Notes under the pieces: generated by a model | Databases searched by the model: none | The model's input: the letters and a program-made list of their open reading frames with translations, nothing else | What the model was told of the DNA's origin: nothing | Program-made: the position numbers and the translations under genes | Shown: positions 1 to 8,570 of the stretch, piece after piece | How positions within the stretch are numbered: the first letter of the stretch is position 1 | Layout of the letters: every line of letters starts with the position of its first letter | NCBI GenBank assembly: GCA_038248505.1 | Contig: JBBRXJ010000009.1 | Location: forward strand, 1 to 57,169 | Length of the DNA stretch: 57,169 nucleotides | Direction of reading: 5' to 3' | Origin: JBBRXJ01 sp038248505 | GTDB lineage: Bacteria > Bacteroidota > Bacteroidia > Bacteroidales > JBBRXJ01

Positions 1-1250
1 AATAGTTTGCCTGATGAACTATAGGGTATCGTCGGTAAGTTGCCTTTTAATTCTTGTAAACTTGCTACGTCAATTCCAAGCACTTTAATCATTCGTATGA
101 ATTCTCTTGTCGTTATTACAATATCAATATCAGCTGCACCCCTATTGGCCATTTCTTCACGTTGCGCTTCATATTTATTTGCAGTACATGGCATAATGGA
201 TACTGAAATAATGCGGTCAGATTCTATGTTTTCTTTTGGTAATAGGTGATTTTTGATAATTGATCCCATTATTTGTTGTGGCGATTTAATAACAGATAGA
301 TGGTTAATTAACTCCGGTTTGAATTGTTCAATGTATTTTACCCAAGCAGGGCAAAATGATGACATCATTGGTAGTGATTGACTAGTAATCATTCGGTCGG
401 CGAGTTCATGGCCCATTTCCATTATGGCAACGTCAGCAGCGAATGATATATCGTAAATTCGTTCGAACCCCATTCGTTGTAAAATTAAATTTAATAATCC
501 GGTATAGTCTTTTCCTGGCTTTAAGTTAAGTTCTTCAGCAAGCGACAATGGGAGTGAAGGTGCATATTGAACGACAACAAATTTATTCGGATTGTTTAGT
601 GCTTCAATCGTTTCATTTATATTTTCTTTCTCAAATAATGCTCCGGTTGGACAAACCACAATGCACTGTCCGCATGTAATGCAACTACTAAAGTTAATAT
701 TTTTGTTGTAAGCCGCCGCTATTTGTGTTTCGCTCCCTTTATTAATAAAATCAAATGCCGAAACTTGTTGCTTCTCCTCACATATCCTTATACATCTGCC
801 ACATAAAACACATTTTGAGGCATCTTTTCCAATAGCAGGACTTGAGAGATCAAGACGCGGAACAATCTTTTTATTAGGCATGCGGCGTTCACGAATTTTA
901 AGTTCCGAGGCAAGATCTTGCAACTCACAATCATTATTTTGTTGGCAGTATAAGCAATCATCCGGATGGCTTGCAAGCAAAAGTTCAACAATTGTTTTAC
1001 GGGCTTGTAAAACTCTTGTAGAATGTGTTGTTATTTTCATTCCTTCCCTTACCGGCTGTGAACAAGCTGTGATTAGATTATCTTCCCCTTCAATTTCAAC
1101 AACGCAGAGTCGGCATGAGCCCGTGGGCGTGAAATCTTTCATATGACAAAGCGTTGGAACCCGAATTCCATTTCTCTTTAAAGCATCAAGAATATATTCA
1201 TCCTTAATGATGTCAATAGTTTGGCGGTTTACTTCAATTTGCATTGCCAT
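1..1250 (-). CDS. hydA: [FeFe] hydrogenase large subunit HydA (partial, C-terminus off the left edge)
   Basis: The first 416 residues are present. Iron-sulfur domains come in the order of an M3-type [FeFe] hydrogenase: an N-terminal plant-type [2Fe-2S] domain (CHMK, then CRLC), a His-ligated [4Fe-4S] site (H-x3-C-x2-C-x5-C near residue 100), and two [4Fe-4S] motifs (CVLCGRC, CITCGQC). The H-domain follows, with L1 motif SSFCPAW (F299, C300) and L2 motif MPCTANKYE (C355, N358). The L3 motif lies outside the window. Numbering coincides with Clostridium CpI. Relative to CpI the proton-shuttle Cys299 is Phe, Lys358 is Asn and Glu279 is Met, while C300, C355, E282, R286 and S319 are kept. It is the third gene of hydC-hydB-hydA and starts 6 bases after hydB. 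The operon context says NAD-linked or bifurcating hydrogenase; the substitutions make normal H2 turnover doubtful. A second ATG lies two codons in. Confidence 0.9.
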   Translation of the reverse strand, partial: MAMQIEVNRQTIDIIKDEYILDALKRNGIRVPTLCHMKDFTPTGSCRLCVVEIEGEDNLITACSQPVREGMKITTHSTRVLQARKTIVELLLASHPDDCLYCQQNNDCELQDLASELKIRERRMPNKKIVPRLDLSSPAIGKDASKCVLCGRCIRICEEKQQVSAFDFINKGSETQIAAAYNKNINFSSCITCGQCIVVCPTGALFEKENINETIEALNNPNKFVVVQYAPSLPLSLAEELNLKPGKDYTGLLNLILQRMGFERIYDISFAADVAIMEMGHELADRMITSQSLPMMSSFCPAWVKYIEQFKPELINHLSVIKSPQQIMGSIIKNHLLPKENIESDRIISVSIMPCTANKYEAQREEMANRGAADIDIVITTREFIRMIKVLGIDVASLQELKGNLPTIPYSSSGKL

Positions 1251-1256
1251 ATCTTT

Positions 1257-3209
1257 TTATCTAATGGTAATTGCTTTAAACATGCATGTTTCGTAACACA
1301 AACCACAGCCACTACATTTTTCTTTTACAACAAAATATGGGCTTTTTAATGTGCCAATGATTGCTTTCTCAGGACAATTTTTAGAGCAAACACCGCAGCC
1401 TATACACTTGTCAACTTCTATGTAGAACTCACGTAGCTCGCGGCAAACACCCGCTCTGCATTTACGGTCAAAAATATGTTCCTCATATTCATCACGAAAG
1501 AATGAGAGTGTACTTAGCACAGGGTTTGATGCTTTTTGACCCAAGCCGCAAAGTGAGGTGTCACGCATCGTATTAGCAATTTCTTCAAGTTGTATAACGC
1601 CTCTAAAACGTTCAAGAGTTGTATGTCCAAGTTTGTCTATCGGTTTGTGTGTAATGTTTTCAAAAATCTCTAGTAGTCTTTTAGTTCCTTCTCTACAAGG
1701 GATGCATTTTCCGCAGCTTTGTTTTTGCATATAGTTCATAAAATATCGAACTAAATCTACCATACATACATCCTTGTCGAGTACAAGCATTCCGCCTAAA
1801 CCAATTGTAACATTTAAATGCTTTAATGAGTCAAAGTCAACAGGGGTATTCAGATGTTCAGCTGTAAGGCAAATTCCACTTGGCCCACCAATGTGTAAAG
1901 CCTTAAATTGTTTTTTGTTTTTTATTCCCCCTGCAATATCATATATTATGGTGTGAAAGCTAGTACCCATAGGAACCTCAACAACTCCTGTATTTACTGC
2001 TTTTCCGGTGATTGCAATTATTTTTGTTCCCCTACTTGATGATGTTCCTATTGAGTGAAACCATTCAATACCATTCTTTATGATATATGAAATTGTACAA
2101 AGTGTTTCAATATTATTAATTACGGTAGGTTTTCCATATAGCCCATATTGGGCAGGGTAAGGAGGCTTCGTTCGGGGCATTGCTCTATTACCTTCAATAC
2201 TATTTATCATAGCGGTTTCTTCTCCACACACAAATGCACCTGCACCTTTGCTAATACTAATTTCAAGATTGTAGCCACTTTCGAAAATATTTTGACCTAT
2301 AATACCTAGAGCTTTAGCATCACGTAATGCATTTTCAAATTTTGCGATAGCGTTTTTGTAATTATTACGGATAAATAAAATGGCTTTTGAGGCGCCAATT
2401 GCATAAGCTGCTAAGGCCATTCCTTCAATAACGCTGTGTGGGTCCCCTTCAATAACAAAACGGTCTTTAGCAATACCTGGATCGCTTTCTTCGGCGTTAC
2501 AAATAAGGTATCTTTCTTCATGTGGAGTATTAAAAGCAATTGACCATTTTTTACCTGTATGAAAACCACCTCCGCCGCGGCCCCTTAATTCACTTCTTAT
2601 AATTGTATCAAGTACTTCTTCAAATGTTTTATTGCGTAAAGTATTGTACAATGTGCTATATCCATCAGATAATAGATATTCAATGATACTTGATGGGTCA
2701 TTCATCCCACATCGAGCAGTAACGACTTTCTTTTGTTTATTAAAAAATGCTTGATCAGAGATGAGCGGAATGCCTTCCCAATTCTTATCTCCCAACATTG
2801 GTATTTGCCCCGTGATGCATTCACACGAGGTAACTTTATTTAAAATACAATCAAGAATACCTATTATTTTGTCTTCACTAACATTGCTAAATGATAGGCG
2901 AGCTTTACCCGGTAGCTTTATATCCATTCCCGGTTCTTGAGAGCAGAAACCAGTGCATCCCATTTCAGAAAGGCGAACATCCAGAGAGCGTTCTTTTATG
3001 TAATTCTCAATGGCTACTTTTGTTTGTAGGGCACCAGCCGCAATGCCACAGCTACTTGTGCCAATATATATAGTAGGTATTGAATACCATTTTTTTCTTA
3101 AACCACTTAACAAGGCCGCATATCCTTTTTCATCAGATGCTTTGTTAAATGAGAGTAACTCAAGATATGGAAGAATGCTCTGTTCTTGTATGGTGTCGTT
3201 TTCACCCAT
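1257..3209 (-). CDS. hydB: NADH-binding flavoprotein subunit HydB of trimeric [FeFe] hydrogenase
   Basis: NuoF-like subunit that binds NAD(P)H and FMN and passes electrons to HydA. Seen in 650 residues: a thioredoxin-like [2Fe-2S] domain at about 45-125 (C54, C85, C89); the FMN/NADH domain with GRGGGGF (210-216) and NAEESDPG (238-245); an SLBB segment; the NuoF [4Fe-4S] site with C499, C502, C505 and C554; and a C-terminal 2x[4Fe-4S] ferredoxin domain with two CxxCxxCxxxC motifs (C602-C612, C632-C642). The extra N- and C-terminal cluster domains separate it from Complex I NuoF and match HydB of bifurcating hydrogenases. Its start overlaps the end of hydC by 8 bases, so translation is probably coupled. 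Confidence 0.93.
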   Translation of the reverse strand: MGENDTIQEQSILPYLELLSFNKASDEKGYAALLSGLRKKWYSIPTIYIGTSSCGIAAGALQTKVAIENYIKERSLDVRLSEMGCTGFCSQEPGMDIKLPGKARLSFSNVSEDKIIGILDCILNKVTSCECITGQIPMLGDKNWEGIPLISDQAFFNKQKKVVTARCGMNDPSSIIEYLLSDGYSTLYNTLRNKTFEEVLDTIIRSELRGRGGGGFHTGKKWSIAFNTPHEERYLICNAEESDPGIAKDRFVIEGDPHSVIEGMALAAYAIGASKAILFIRNNYKNAIAKFENALRDAKALGIIGQNIFESGYNLEISISKGAGAFVCGEETAMINSIEGNRAMPRTKPPYPAQYGLYGKPTVINNIETLCTISYIIKNGIEWFHSIGTSSSRGTKIIAITGKAVNTGVVEVPMGTSFHTIIYDIAGGIKNKKQFKALHIGGPSGICLTAEHLNTPVDFDSLKHLNVTIGLGGMLVLDKDVCMVDLVRYFMNYMQKQSCGKCIPCREGTKRLLEIFENITHKPIDKLGHTTLERFRGVIQLEEIANTMRDTSLCGLGQKASNPVLSTLSFFRDEYEEHIFDRKCRAGVCRELREFYIEVDKCIGCGVCSKNCPEKAIIGTLKSPYFVVKEKCSGCGLCYETCMFKAITIR

Positions 3210-3663
3210 TTTCTCGGATTGAATTTATTATTTCAGGAATTGATTCTGTTGTTAATGAAGAATAATATTTTTCATTAATCATTATTACTGGACTAAGATG
3301 ACATGCTCCAAGACACTCCACAACCTCAATACTAAAAATTCCGTCTTTTGTTGTTTGACCAGCTTTAATGTTGAGTTCCTTCTCAATAATTTCTAAAATA
3401 GATAATCGTTCAGTAATGTAGCAGGCAGTACCCATACATATTTGAATATGGTAGTTGCCTTTGTTAATGAATTTGAATTGATCATAAAAAGTAGCAAGTC
3501 CAAATATTTTACTAGTTGGGATATTTAGATGTTTTCCAATCATTACTATTAGTTCTTCTGGCAGATAACCCCAATGGTCTTGCACTTCCTGTAAAAGAGG
3601 AATCAGCTGTTCCTTGTTGTTGCCAGGAAAGTTTTTTATGATGTTACGCATCCAGTCTTTCAT
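3202..3663 (-). CDS. hydC: NuoE-like [2Fe-2S] subunit HydC of trimeric [FeFe] hydrogenase
   Basis: Small thioredoxin-fold [2Fe-2S] subunit and first gene of the hyd operon. All four cluster cysteines are present in a C-x4-C (CMGTAC) plus C-x3-C (CLGAC) arrangement, preceded by the WGYLPEE segment usual in NuoE. The open frame extends upstream to a TTG at 3702, but that codon lies inside a TAnnTTTG promoter element (3700-3707), so the transcript should begin downstream of it. The ATG at 3663 (153 residues, beginning MKDWMRN) is therefore the better start. Overlap with hydB indicates one transcript, hydC-hydB-hydA. Confidence 0.92.
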   Translation of the reverse strand: MKDWMRNIIKNFPGNNKEQLIPLLQEVQDHWGYLPEELIVMIGKHLNIPTSKIFGLATFYDQFKFINKGNYHIQICMGTACYITERLSILEIIEKELNIKAGQTTKDGIFSIEVVECLGACHLSPVIMINEKYYSSLTTESIPEIINSIRENG

Positions 3664-3699
3664 ACGTGCAGGCAGATAGTTCTGTATTAAGTTCTTATA

Positions 3700-3707
3700 C
3701 AAATATA
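3700..3707 (-). promoter_or_regulatory. putative -7 promoter element of the hyd operon
   Basis: Reads TATATTTG on the minus strand, an exact match to the Bacteroidota -7 consensus TAnnTTTG. It sits 37 bases before the chosen hydC ATG. A weak ATTG lies about 24 bases further upstream, a little far for a -33 box. No operator is recognised. Confidence 0.5.
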
Positions 3708-3788
3708 AGAAAATAATTGTTATAAAAAAAACAATGTTATTAGAATAACGATTTGTATTCTAATTTATTGATAATTAGCTAATTGTGC

Positions 3789-5180
3789 TCATTTTTTATT
3801 TGCTGATAAAAATTCAGCAAGCTTTGTAAAATCAGGTTTGTCAATTATCTTTTTACCGGCGTCAAGTAAAAAAGTATTAGGCGTGTATTGAACGCTAAAT
3901 TGTTGTGCATAAGGTGTTTTCCAGCCATAAAAATCACAGTGGTTATACCATTTGTTATAGCCTTTTGTTTCAAGCATGTCTTCATAGATCTCTTTTTCAG
4001 TATCAACAGAAATTGCGACAACCTGAAAGTAATCTCTTGTATATGCGTTGTAAAGCTCTATCAATTTGGGCATGCTTTCAGTACAATGTGTGCAGAAACT
4101 AGCCCAAAAAACGATAAGTGTATATTTTGCTTGTATATCGTATAGTAATATTTCTTTGCCTGATGATATGTCGCGAATACCAATGTTGGGTGCATGCTTA
4201 CCTACCTCAACTTCTTTAAATCGAGATAATTTTTGTTCTATAGCAGATTCTTGATGCGTGTAACATCGATTATCTTCAACATAATTGGCAATATGAGATA
4301 ATATGTTTTCTCTACCAAATTTTTCAAACATACTAACGGTGTAGCTTAAAACAAAATCATAAACATTCTCGTTAATATAAGCGGTAAGTAAAAGATTATC
4401 AATAGCTTTAAAGAATACAGTATCTTGCTTTGGTTTTGGTAATTCCGGATTATAGCATAATTGGTAGTATTCGTATATTTTGTTATTTAAGCGGTCTGAT
4501 CTTAAAAGAACCGGATTGTTAAAATCGATCCCTTTAAAAAAGTTGTTTGTTAGCATTTTCTGTTTTGTGTCATTGTCAACATAAGGATCAACATAAGCTA
4601 ATCTATATGTTGAGGCAATGGTTGAAAAAACACTAGCAGGGTATTTTTTTATCATTTGTGTAATATACAAATCAATCTTATTATATGCTGTAATGAAGCT
4701 TGTTGCCATGTTTTTGAAAAAAGTATCTGTTGCGTCATAGTATGCTAGCTTGTTTCGGAAGGATATATAGGACTGGGCATCATTGTTGTATTTTACTAAA
4801 AAATCATAATACGCTTTATTCTCCGTTGATTCAGTTATTTTTAACTCTTCATAAAGTTGAGAGTAATTAGTAATAAATTCTATATTTTCTTTGCCATTTA
4901 CCAATAAATTAATGGCTCGTTCGGTAATTTTTTTTGTGTAGTTATCAATGAAGAGTAACTTATATAAACCTTGTTGGTACGATTTCTTTATTGGAAAACT
5001 AAAAGAGCCATCTTCTTTAGTAAAGATGGTGTCAACATTAAGTATAGATTCACCACTTACCGATGCCAAGAATAAAGGTTTATTGTTATACTCAGTAATT
5101 TTGGCTCTAATAAAATAGTCTTGTGCTTTAATTGAAAAGGAAAAGATTATAAAGCTTAAGAGAACGGCGAATGTTTTCAT
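3789..5180 (-). CDS. secreted TlpA-like thiol-disulfide oxidoreductase
   Basis: Periplasmic or envelope protein with a cleavable signal peptide (MKTFAVLLSFIIFSFSIKAQ), a beta-rich N-terminal region like the DUF4369 domains of this family, a long helical middle, and a C-terminal thioredoxin/AhpC-like domain with active site CTHC in the context FWASFCTHC. In Bacteroidota such proteins reduce or rearrange disulfides in exported proteins; the substrate cannot be read from the sequence. The open frame begins seven codons earlier (5201), but the signal peptide starts cleanly at the third Met (5180). It is transcribed towards the hyd operon without sharing its promoter. Confidence 0.88.
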   Translation of the reverse strand: MKTFAVLLSFIIFSFSIKAQDYFIRAKITEYNNKPLFLASVSGESILNVDTIFTKEDGSFSFPIKKSYQQGLYKLLFIDNYTKKITERAINLLVNGKENIEFITNYSQLYEELKITESTENKAYYDFLVKYNNDAQSYISFRNKLAYYDATDTFFKNMATSFITAYNKIDLYITQMIKKYPASVFSTIASTYRLAYVDPYVDNDTKQKMLTNNFFKGIDFNNPVLLRSDRLNNKIYEYYQLCYNPELPKPKQDTVFFKAIDNLLLTAYINENVYDFVLSYTVSMFEKFGRENILSHIANYVEDNRCYTHQESAIEQKLSRFKEVEVGKHAPNIGIRDISSGKEILLYDIQAKYTLIVFWASFCTHCTESMPKLIELYNAYTRDYFQVVAISVDTEKEIYEDMLETKGYNKWYNHCDFYGWKTPYAQQFSVQYTPNTFLLDAGKKIIDKPDFTKLAEFLSANKK

Positions 5181-5213
5181 AGACATGTAGGGTTGAATCA
5201 TGTAGCAATAAAA

Positions 5214-5238
5214 AATACCAAATCAGAGATTTGGTATT
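5214..5238 (-). terminator. intrinsic terminator after the small lipoprotein gene
   Basis: A perfect 11-bp stem (AATACCAAATC / GATTTGGTATT) with a 3-base loop, followed on the minus strand by TTTTTATT. It ends the small lipoprotein gene just upstream and insulates the thioredoxin gene. Confidence 0.75.
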
Positions 5239-5259
5239 GCCATAAAAGTATAAATGCTT

Positions 5260-5400
5260 TTATTTAAGGGTACAGATGCTCTGCTTTAGCAGATTTCCTG
5301 CCGCATCAAGACTGTCATATGCAGGACATCTTTTATGACCCTCGCAGGATGCCAATACAATTAAAGATATGGCTGCCAATGTTATTGCAAATTTTTTCAT
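5260..5400 (-). CDS. 46-residue lipoprotein with C-x5-CPAY motif
   Basis: A tiny predicted lipoprotein: basic start MKKF, a hydrophobic stretch and lipobox LASC with the lipidated Cys at residue 19, leaving a mature peptide of 28 residues. The mature part holds CPAY six residues after the lipid Cys. It has its own promoter (TTTG, 20 bases, TATCTTTG) and its own terminator, strong signs that it is real and monocistronic. The next gene upstream on the same strand encodes a second tiny lipoprotein with the same C-x5-CPAY spacing. Function unknown; not assignable to a named family from sequence alone. Confidence 0.82.
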   Translation of the reverse strand: MKKFAITLAAISLIVLASCEGHKRCPAYDSLDAAGNLLKQSICTLK

Positions 5401-5421
5401 TGTATTTCAGATTGTTTGTAG

Positions 5422-5453
5422 CAAAGATAGGAATAAAAAATTCGAAAGACAAA
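5422..5453 (-). promoter_or_regulatory. Bacteroidota-type promoter of the 46-residue lipoprotein gene
   Basis: On the minus strand a TTTG box (5450-5453) is followed after exactly 20 bases by TATCTTTG (5422-5429), matching the TTTG/TAnnTTTG consensus. The ATG lies 21 bases downstream. This is the clearest promoter in the window and shows which sigma-factor signals this genome uses. Confidence 0.7.
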
Positions 5454-5469
5454 ATTTAGACCTAAATTA

Positions 5470-5607
5470 TTATGAGGGATCTTCAATTACAATGGTATTG
5501 TTTATATCTGCATTTGCATATGCAGGACATGCAATGTATCTATTGCATGAGCTCATGATTATACCTATAACTACAACCACTAACCCTATAGTATAAATCC
5601 TTTTCAT
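5470..5607 (-). CDS. 45-residue lipoprotein, paralogue-like neighbour with C-x5-CPAY motif
   Basis: A second tiny lipoprotein. It has start MKRI, a strongly hydrophobic VVVVIGII core and lipobox MSSC with the lipidated Cys at residue 21, giving a mature peptide of 25 residues. The mature part again has CPAY exactly six residues after the lipid Cys, as in its downstream neighbour; otherwise the two mature parts differ, this one being acidic at its end (IEDPS). Probably an ancient tandem duplication. Function unknown. The promoter is less clear than for the neighbour. Confidence 0.75.
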   Translation of the reverse strand: MKRIYTIGLVVVVIGIIMSSCNRYIACPAYANADINNTIVIEDPS

Positions 5608-5835
5608 AATATTATATATTTGTTTATTTTAAAAGTAATACGAAAATAGCTAATAAAGGTTACTTAATTGCGTTTTTTATTTAAAAAGTAGTTTTATATA
5701 TTGAATTTAAGTGTTTAATATTCAAGCGTTAATGAAAATAACCCTTTTTCTTTAACTTTTTAGACTTACATTTATAGCGGTTTATGTCTTGTATAACATT
5801 GAATGATTAACTTGTTGAACACTGGTAAAATACGC

Positions 5836-7602
5836 ATGATGAACCCATTTGTCTTATCGCTATTACTAATCTTTTTTTTTCTGCCAAAATGTTTGTTTTC
5901 TCAACAAATTTCATGCTATTGTTATAATCAATCAGATGATCTCAGTGTGATTGAAAAAAAGTGTTTTAAAGCTAGAATAGATTCTGGTATTGAGTTCGAT
6001 CTTTTTTTATCGAAAATTCAAAAAAGACAGATAAAAAAAGGCTATATAACAGCCTCTATTGATAGCTTTTATCAAAAATCGGATACGCTGTTTTTAACTG
6101 TTTTTTATGGTAAGTCATTTAGGTTTGGGCCTATATATTTTGATAGTATAACTAAAAAAATGATTACACATTTTAAGGTTGATCGTTTGTTTAAATCCAA
6201 TAGAGCTTTTACTACAGCTAAACTTCATGAAATAAATAAAAAGGTTCATGAAGTTATTCGTAATAATGGTTACCCATTTGCAATAACTGGTTTTGTTAAT
6301 AGTACTATGGATAGTACTATTTTTAGTTCTTCCTATAGAATTGAACCCAATGGGCTTTTTGTATTCGATAGTATAATCGTAAAAGGAGATGGCGAGATAT
6401 CTACGAATTATCTTCGTCAGTTTTTAGGCTATCGAAAAGGGCAACTCTATTCTGATCGAACTGTTGCAATGGTAGAAGATAGAATAAATAAGCTTCCCTT
6501 TCTTCAATCAAATAAGCCTTCTCAGATATTATTTCAAGATAGCCATGCTGATTTATATCTATTTTTAAAGCGGAAAAAATCGGGGTATATTAATGGAATT
6601 GCTGGTTTGGCTCCTAGTTCAGCTCAAGGCGGCAAGCCAATTTTAACAGGAGAGGCTGATGTTTACTTGCAAAATATTGTACGACGAGGGGAGGAGTTGG
6701 CTTTTAAGTGGCAGAAAACGGGTAATAAAAGTCAGAATGTTAACGCAAAATTGGTGTATCCGTATTTGTTTAACACGATGGCGGGTATTGATTTTAGAAT
6801 TGAAATAATGAGGCAGGATACCTCTTGGTTAACAGTGAATCCTATATATGGTATGCGATTTTATTTTTCAGGAGGCAACTATTTGAAATTATTTATTGAT
6901 AGAAAAAGTTCAAGTTTACTAACAGTTCGTAAACCAATGGCTATTTTTTTAGAAACGGGTGTAACTGAATTTAATCGCGATTTGTATGGTATTGAATGTT
7001 ATTTTGCGAATCTTGATGATGTTCTTTTTCCGCGGCTGGGCTATCTTTTTGAATCAAAAATTGGTCTTGGGCAAAAACAGTTATTTATTAACGAATTGGG
7101 TATTCAGTATCGGAACAAGGCATCGCAGGTTGAGTCGGGATTGCATTTTCAATATTACCACCCCATTTCATCACGTTTTGTTTTATTGTTTGAGAATATT
7201 TCGGGTTACATGCATCTTTTTAAGCCACATGGCGACAGCTTATTTGGTGAAGGGAAGGTTTTTTTTGCTCCCAATGAAATGTTTAGAATTGGGGGTTTAA
7301 AATCGCTAAGAGGCTTTGATGAGAATGCATTTAGTGCTACTGCTTTTAGTATGCTGAGAGTTGAGTTACGTTTTTTATATGGCAAGCGATCATCCTTTAA
7401 TATTTTTTATAATCAGGCAGCTTACCAGCAAATGTCTTCGCTTGTTCTGCTAAATGATAATCCTTATGGTATTGGAATAGGGACTGATTTTGAAACTCCA
7501 GCAGGTATTTTTGCAATAAGTTATGCATTAGGAAGTCAATCAGGGAACCCAATCTCAATGAGAAATAGTCGAGTTCACATAGGATTGATAAGTCGTTTTT
7601 AA
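5836..7602 (+). CDS. Omp85/BamA-TamA family outer-membrane protein
   Basis: Outer-membrane beta-barrel of the Omp85 superfamily. After a signal peptide (MMNPFVLSLLLIFFFLP, ending near FSQQ) come POTRA-like segments (about residues 30-210) and a C-terminal 'surface antigen' barrel. The barrel includes the LRGF motif (context KSLRGFDENAF) that corresponds to the conserved L6 RGF signature, and it ends in an aromatic residue (SRF). At about 588 residues it is shorter than BamA, which carries five POTRA domains, so it is more likely TamA-like or a lineage-specific paralogue. The open frame starts 11 codons earlier (5803); the ATG at 5836 gives the better signal peptide. Its stop overlaps the stop of the convergent yihY-like gene. 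Confidence 0.85.
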   Translation: MMNPFVLSLLLIFFFLPKCLFSQQISCYCYNQSDDLSVIEKKCFKARIDSGIEFDLFLSKIQKRQIKKGYITASIDSFYQKSDTLFLTVFYGKSFRFGPIYFDSITKKMITHFKVDRLFKSNRAFTTAKLHEINKKVHEVIRNNGYPFAITGFVNSTMDSTIFSSSYRIEPNGLFVFDSIIVKGDGEISTNYLRQFLGYRKGQLYSDRTVAMVEDRINKLPFLQSNKPSQILFQDSHADLYLFLKRKKSGYINGIAGLAPSSAQGGKPILTGEADVYLQNIVRRGEELAFKWQKTGNKSQNVNAKLVYPYLFNTMAGIDFRIEIMRQDTSWLTVNPIYGMRFYFSGGNYLKLFIDRKSSSLLTVRKPMAIFLETGVTEFNRDLYGIECYFANLDDVLFPRLGYLFESKIGLGQKQLFINELGIQYRNKASQVESGLHFQYYHPISSRFVLLFENISGYMHLFKPHGDSLFGEGKVFFAPNEMFRIGGLKSLRGFDENAFSATAFSMLRVELRFLYGKRSSFNIFYNQAAYQQMSSLVLLNDNPYGIGIGTDFETPAGIFAISYALGSQSGNPISMRNSRVHIGLISRF

Positions 7603-8486
7603 CTGTTTTTTACATCTCTTATTTCAAAAACAACTGCACCCTTTTTTAATTCGGTTATTTTGTATTTATACATAGATACTACTTTAGTGTATTCAACTCC
7701 ATAGAAAAAAATGAGAGCTGAATAAAATACCCAAAGAAGAAAAACGACTAATGAACCAGCTGCTCCGTATAGCGATGCAATACCAAATGCACCAATACCA
7801 ATACGAATGAGAAGTTTGCCAATGGTAAATAGAATGGCAGTTAAAAATGCACCTTGCCAAATAGGATTCCAATGTGTGTGAACATCGGGCATTATTTTGA
7901 ATATAACTGCAAAAGTTAAAAGATAGGATAAGAATGAAACAAGAAAGCGTAAGGCTCTTAAAATTTCAAAAGTAAAGCCAGGGAGATTCGCTGCTATGTA
8001 TTCCTTTATCATGGCGGTACCTGCATCAAGTGTTAATGAAAAGGTAAATAATAAACCGAGTAGTACAATAATGACAAATACCTCAACGCGGTCAAGTATA
8101 ATTTTCAGAAAACTGCTTTTTGTTCGTAAACGCCATATATAATTGATTGAATTATGGAGCATACTGAAGAAGGAGGTAAAAGCAATTATGAAAATAATTA
8201 CAACTATAATAGAATGAGAAGGATTACTAAAACTATTTCTGAAGTTGGTGAGTACTTCTTCAATAAGAATACTTCCCTTGGCTCCAATAAGATCTGTTAA
8301 TTCCTCAAATAGCTTACCATTAGCAACTTCATCGCCAAAAATAAACCCAATAAAGTAGGTTATTACAATTAATATGGGAGGAATAGCAAATAGAGTTATA
8401 AATGAAAGGGTTGCAGCTAAACGAATAGGCTGATCATGGGTAAAATTGATTAGGGCTTGTTTGCTATGTTTTATGAAATACTGCAT
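7599..8486 (-). CDS. YihY/BrkB family inner-membrane protein
   Basis: Integral membrane protein of 295 residues with about six hydrophobic segments and the family's features: N-terminal RLAATLSFITLFAIPP, a central NYIWR after a membrane helix, and GAAGSLVVFLLWVFYSALIFFYG near the C-terminus. Members were once called ribonuclease BN, but that activity belongs to another protein; the true role is unsettled (possibly a transporter or envelope factor). It ends head-to-head with the Omp85 gene, the two stop codons sharing bases. Confidence 0.88.
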   Translation of the reverse strand: MQYFIKHSKQALINFTHDQPIRLAATLSFITLFAIPPILIVITYFIGFIFGDEVANGKLFEELTDLIGAKGSILIEEVLTNFRNSFSNPSHSIIVVIIFIIAFTSFFSMLHNSINYIWRLRTKSSFLKIILDRVEVFVIIVLLGLLFTFSLTLDAGTAMIKEYIAANLPGFTFEILRALRFLVSFLSYLLTFAVIFKIMPDVHTHWNPIWQGAFLTAILFTIGKLLIRIGIGAFGIASLYGAAGSLVVFLLWVFYSALIFFYGVEYTKVVSMYKYKITELKKGAVVFEIRDVKNS

Positions 8487-8570
8487 TATTTAGAGTTTTT
8501 GTAAAAATATTAATAATCAATGTGTTGACAAAATGTTTTTTTAGGTCAAATGAATTTATAATTTTACATC

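Noticed and set aside
1..1250. hydA as a pseudogene because no closed frame is present
   Set aside because: The frame is open to the window edge with all expected motifs in order; it is cut only by the window.
3664..3702. Longer hydC starting at TTG 3702
   Set aside because: The TTG is inside the TATATTTG promoter element, so those 13 codons would not be transcribed; the ATG at 3663 opens the conserved domain.
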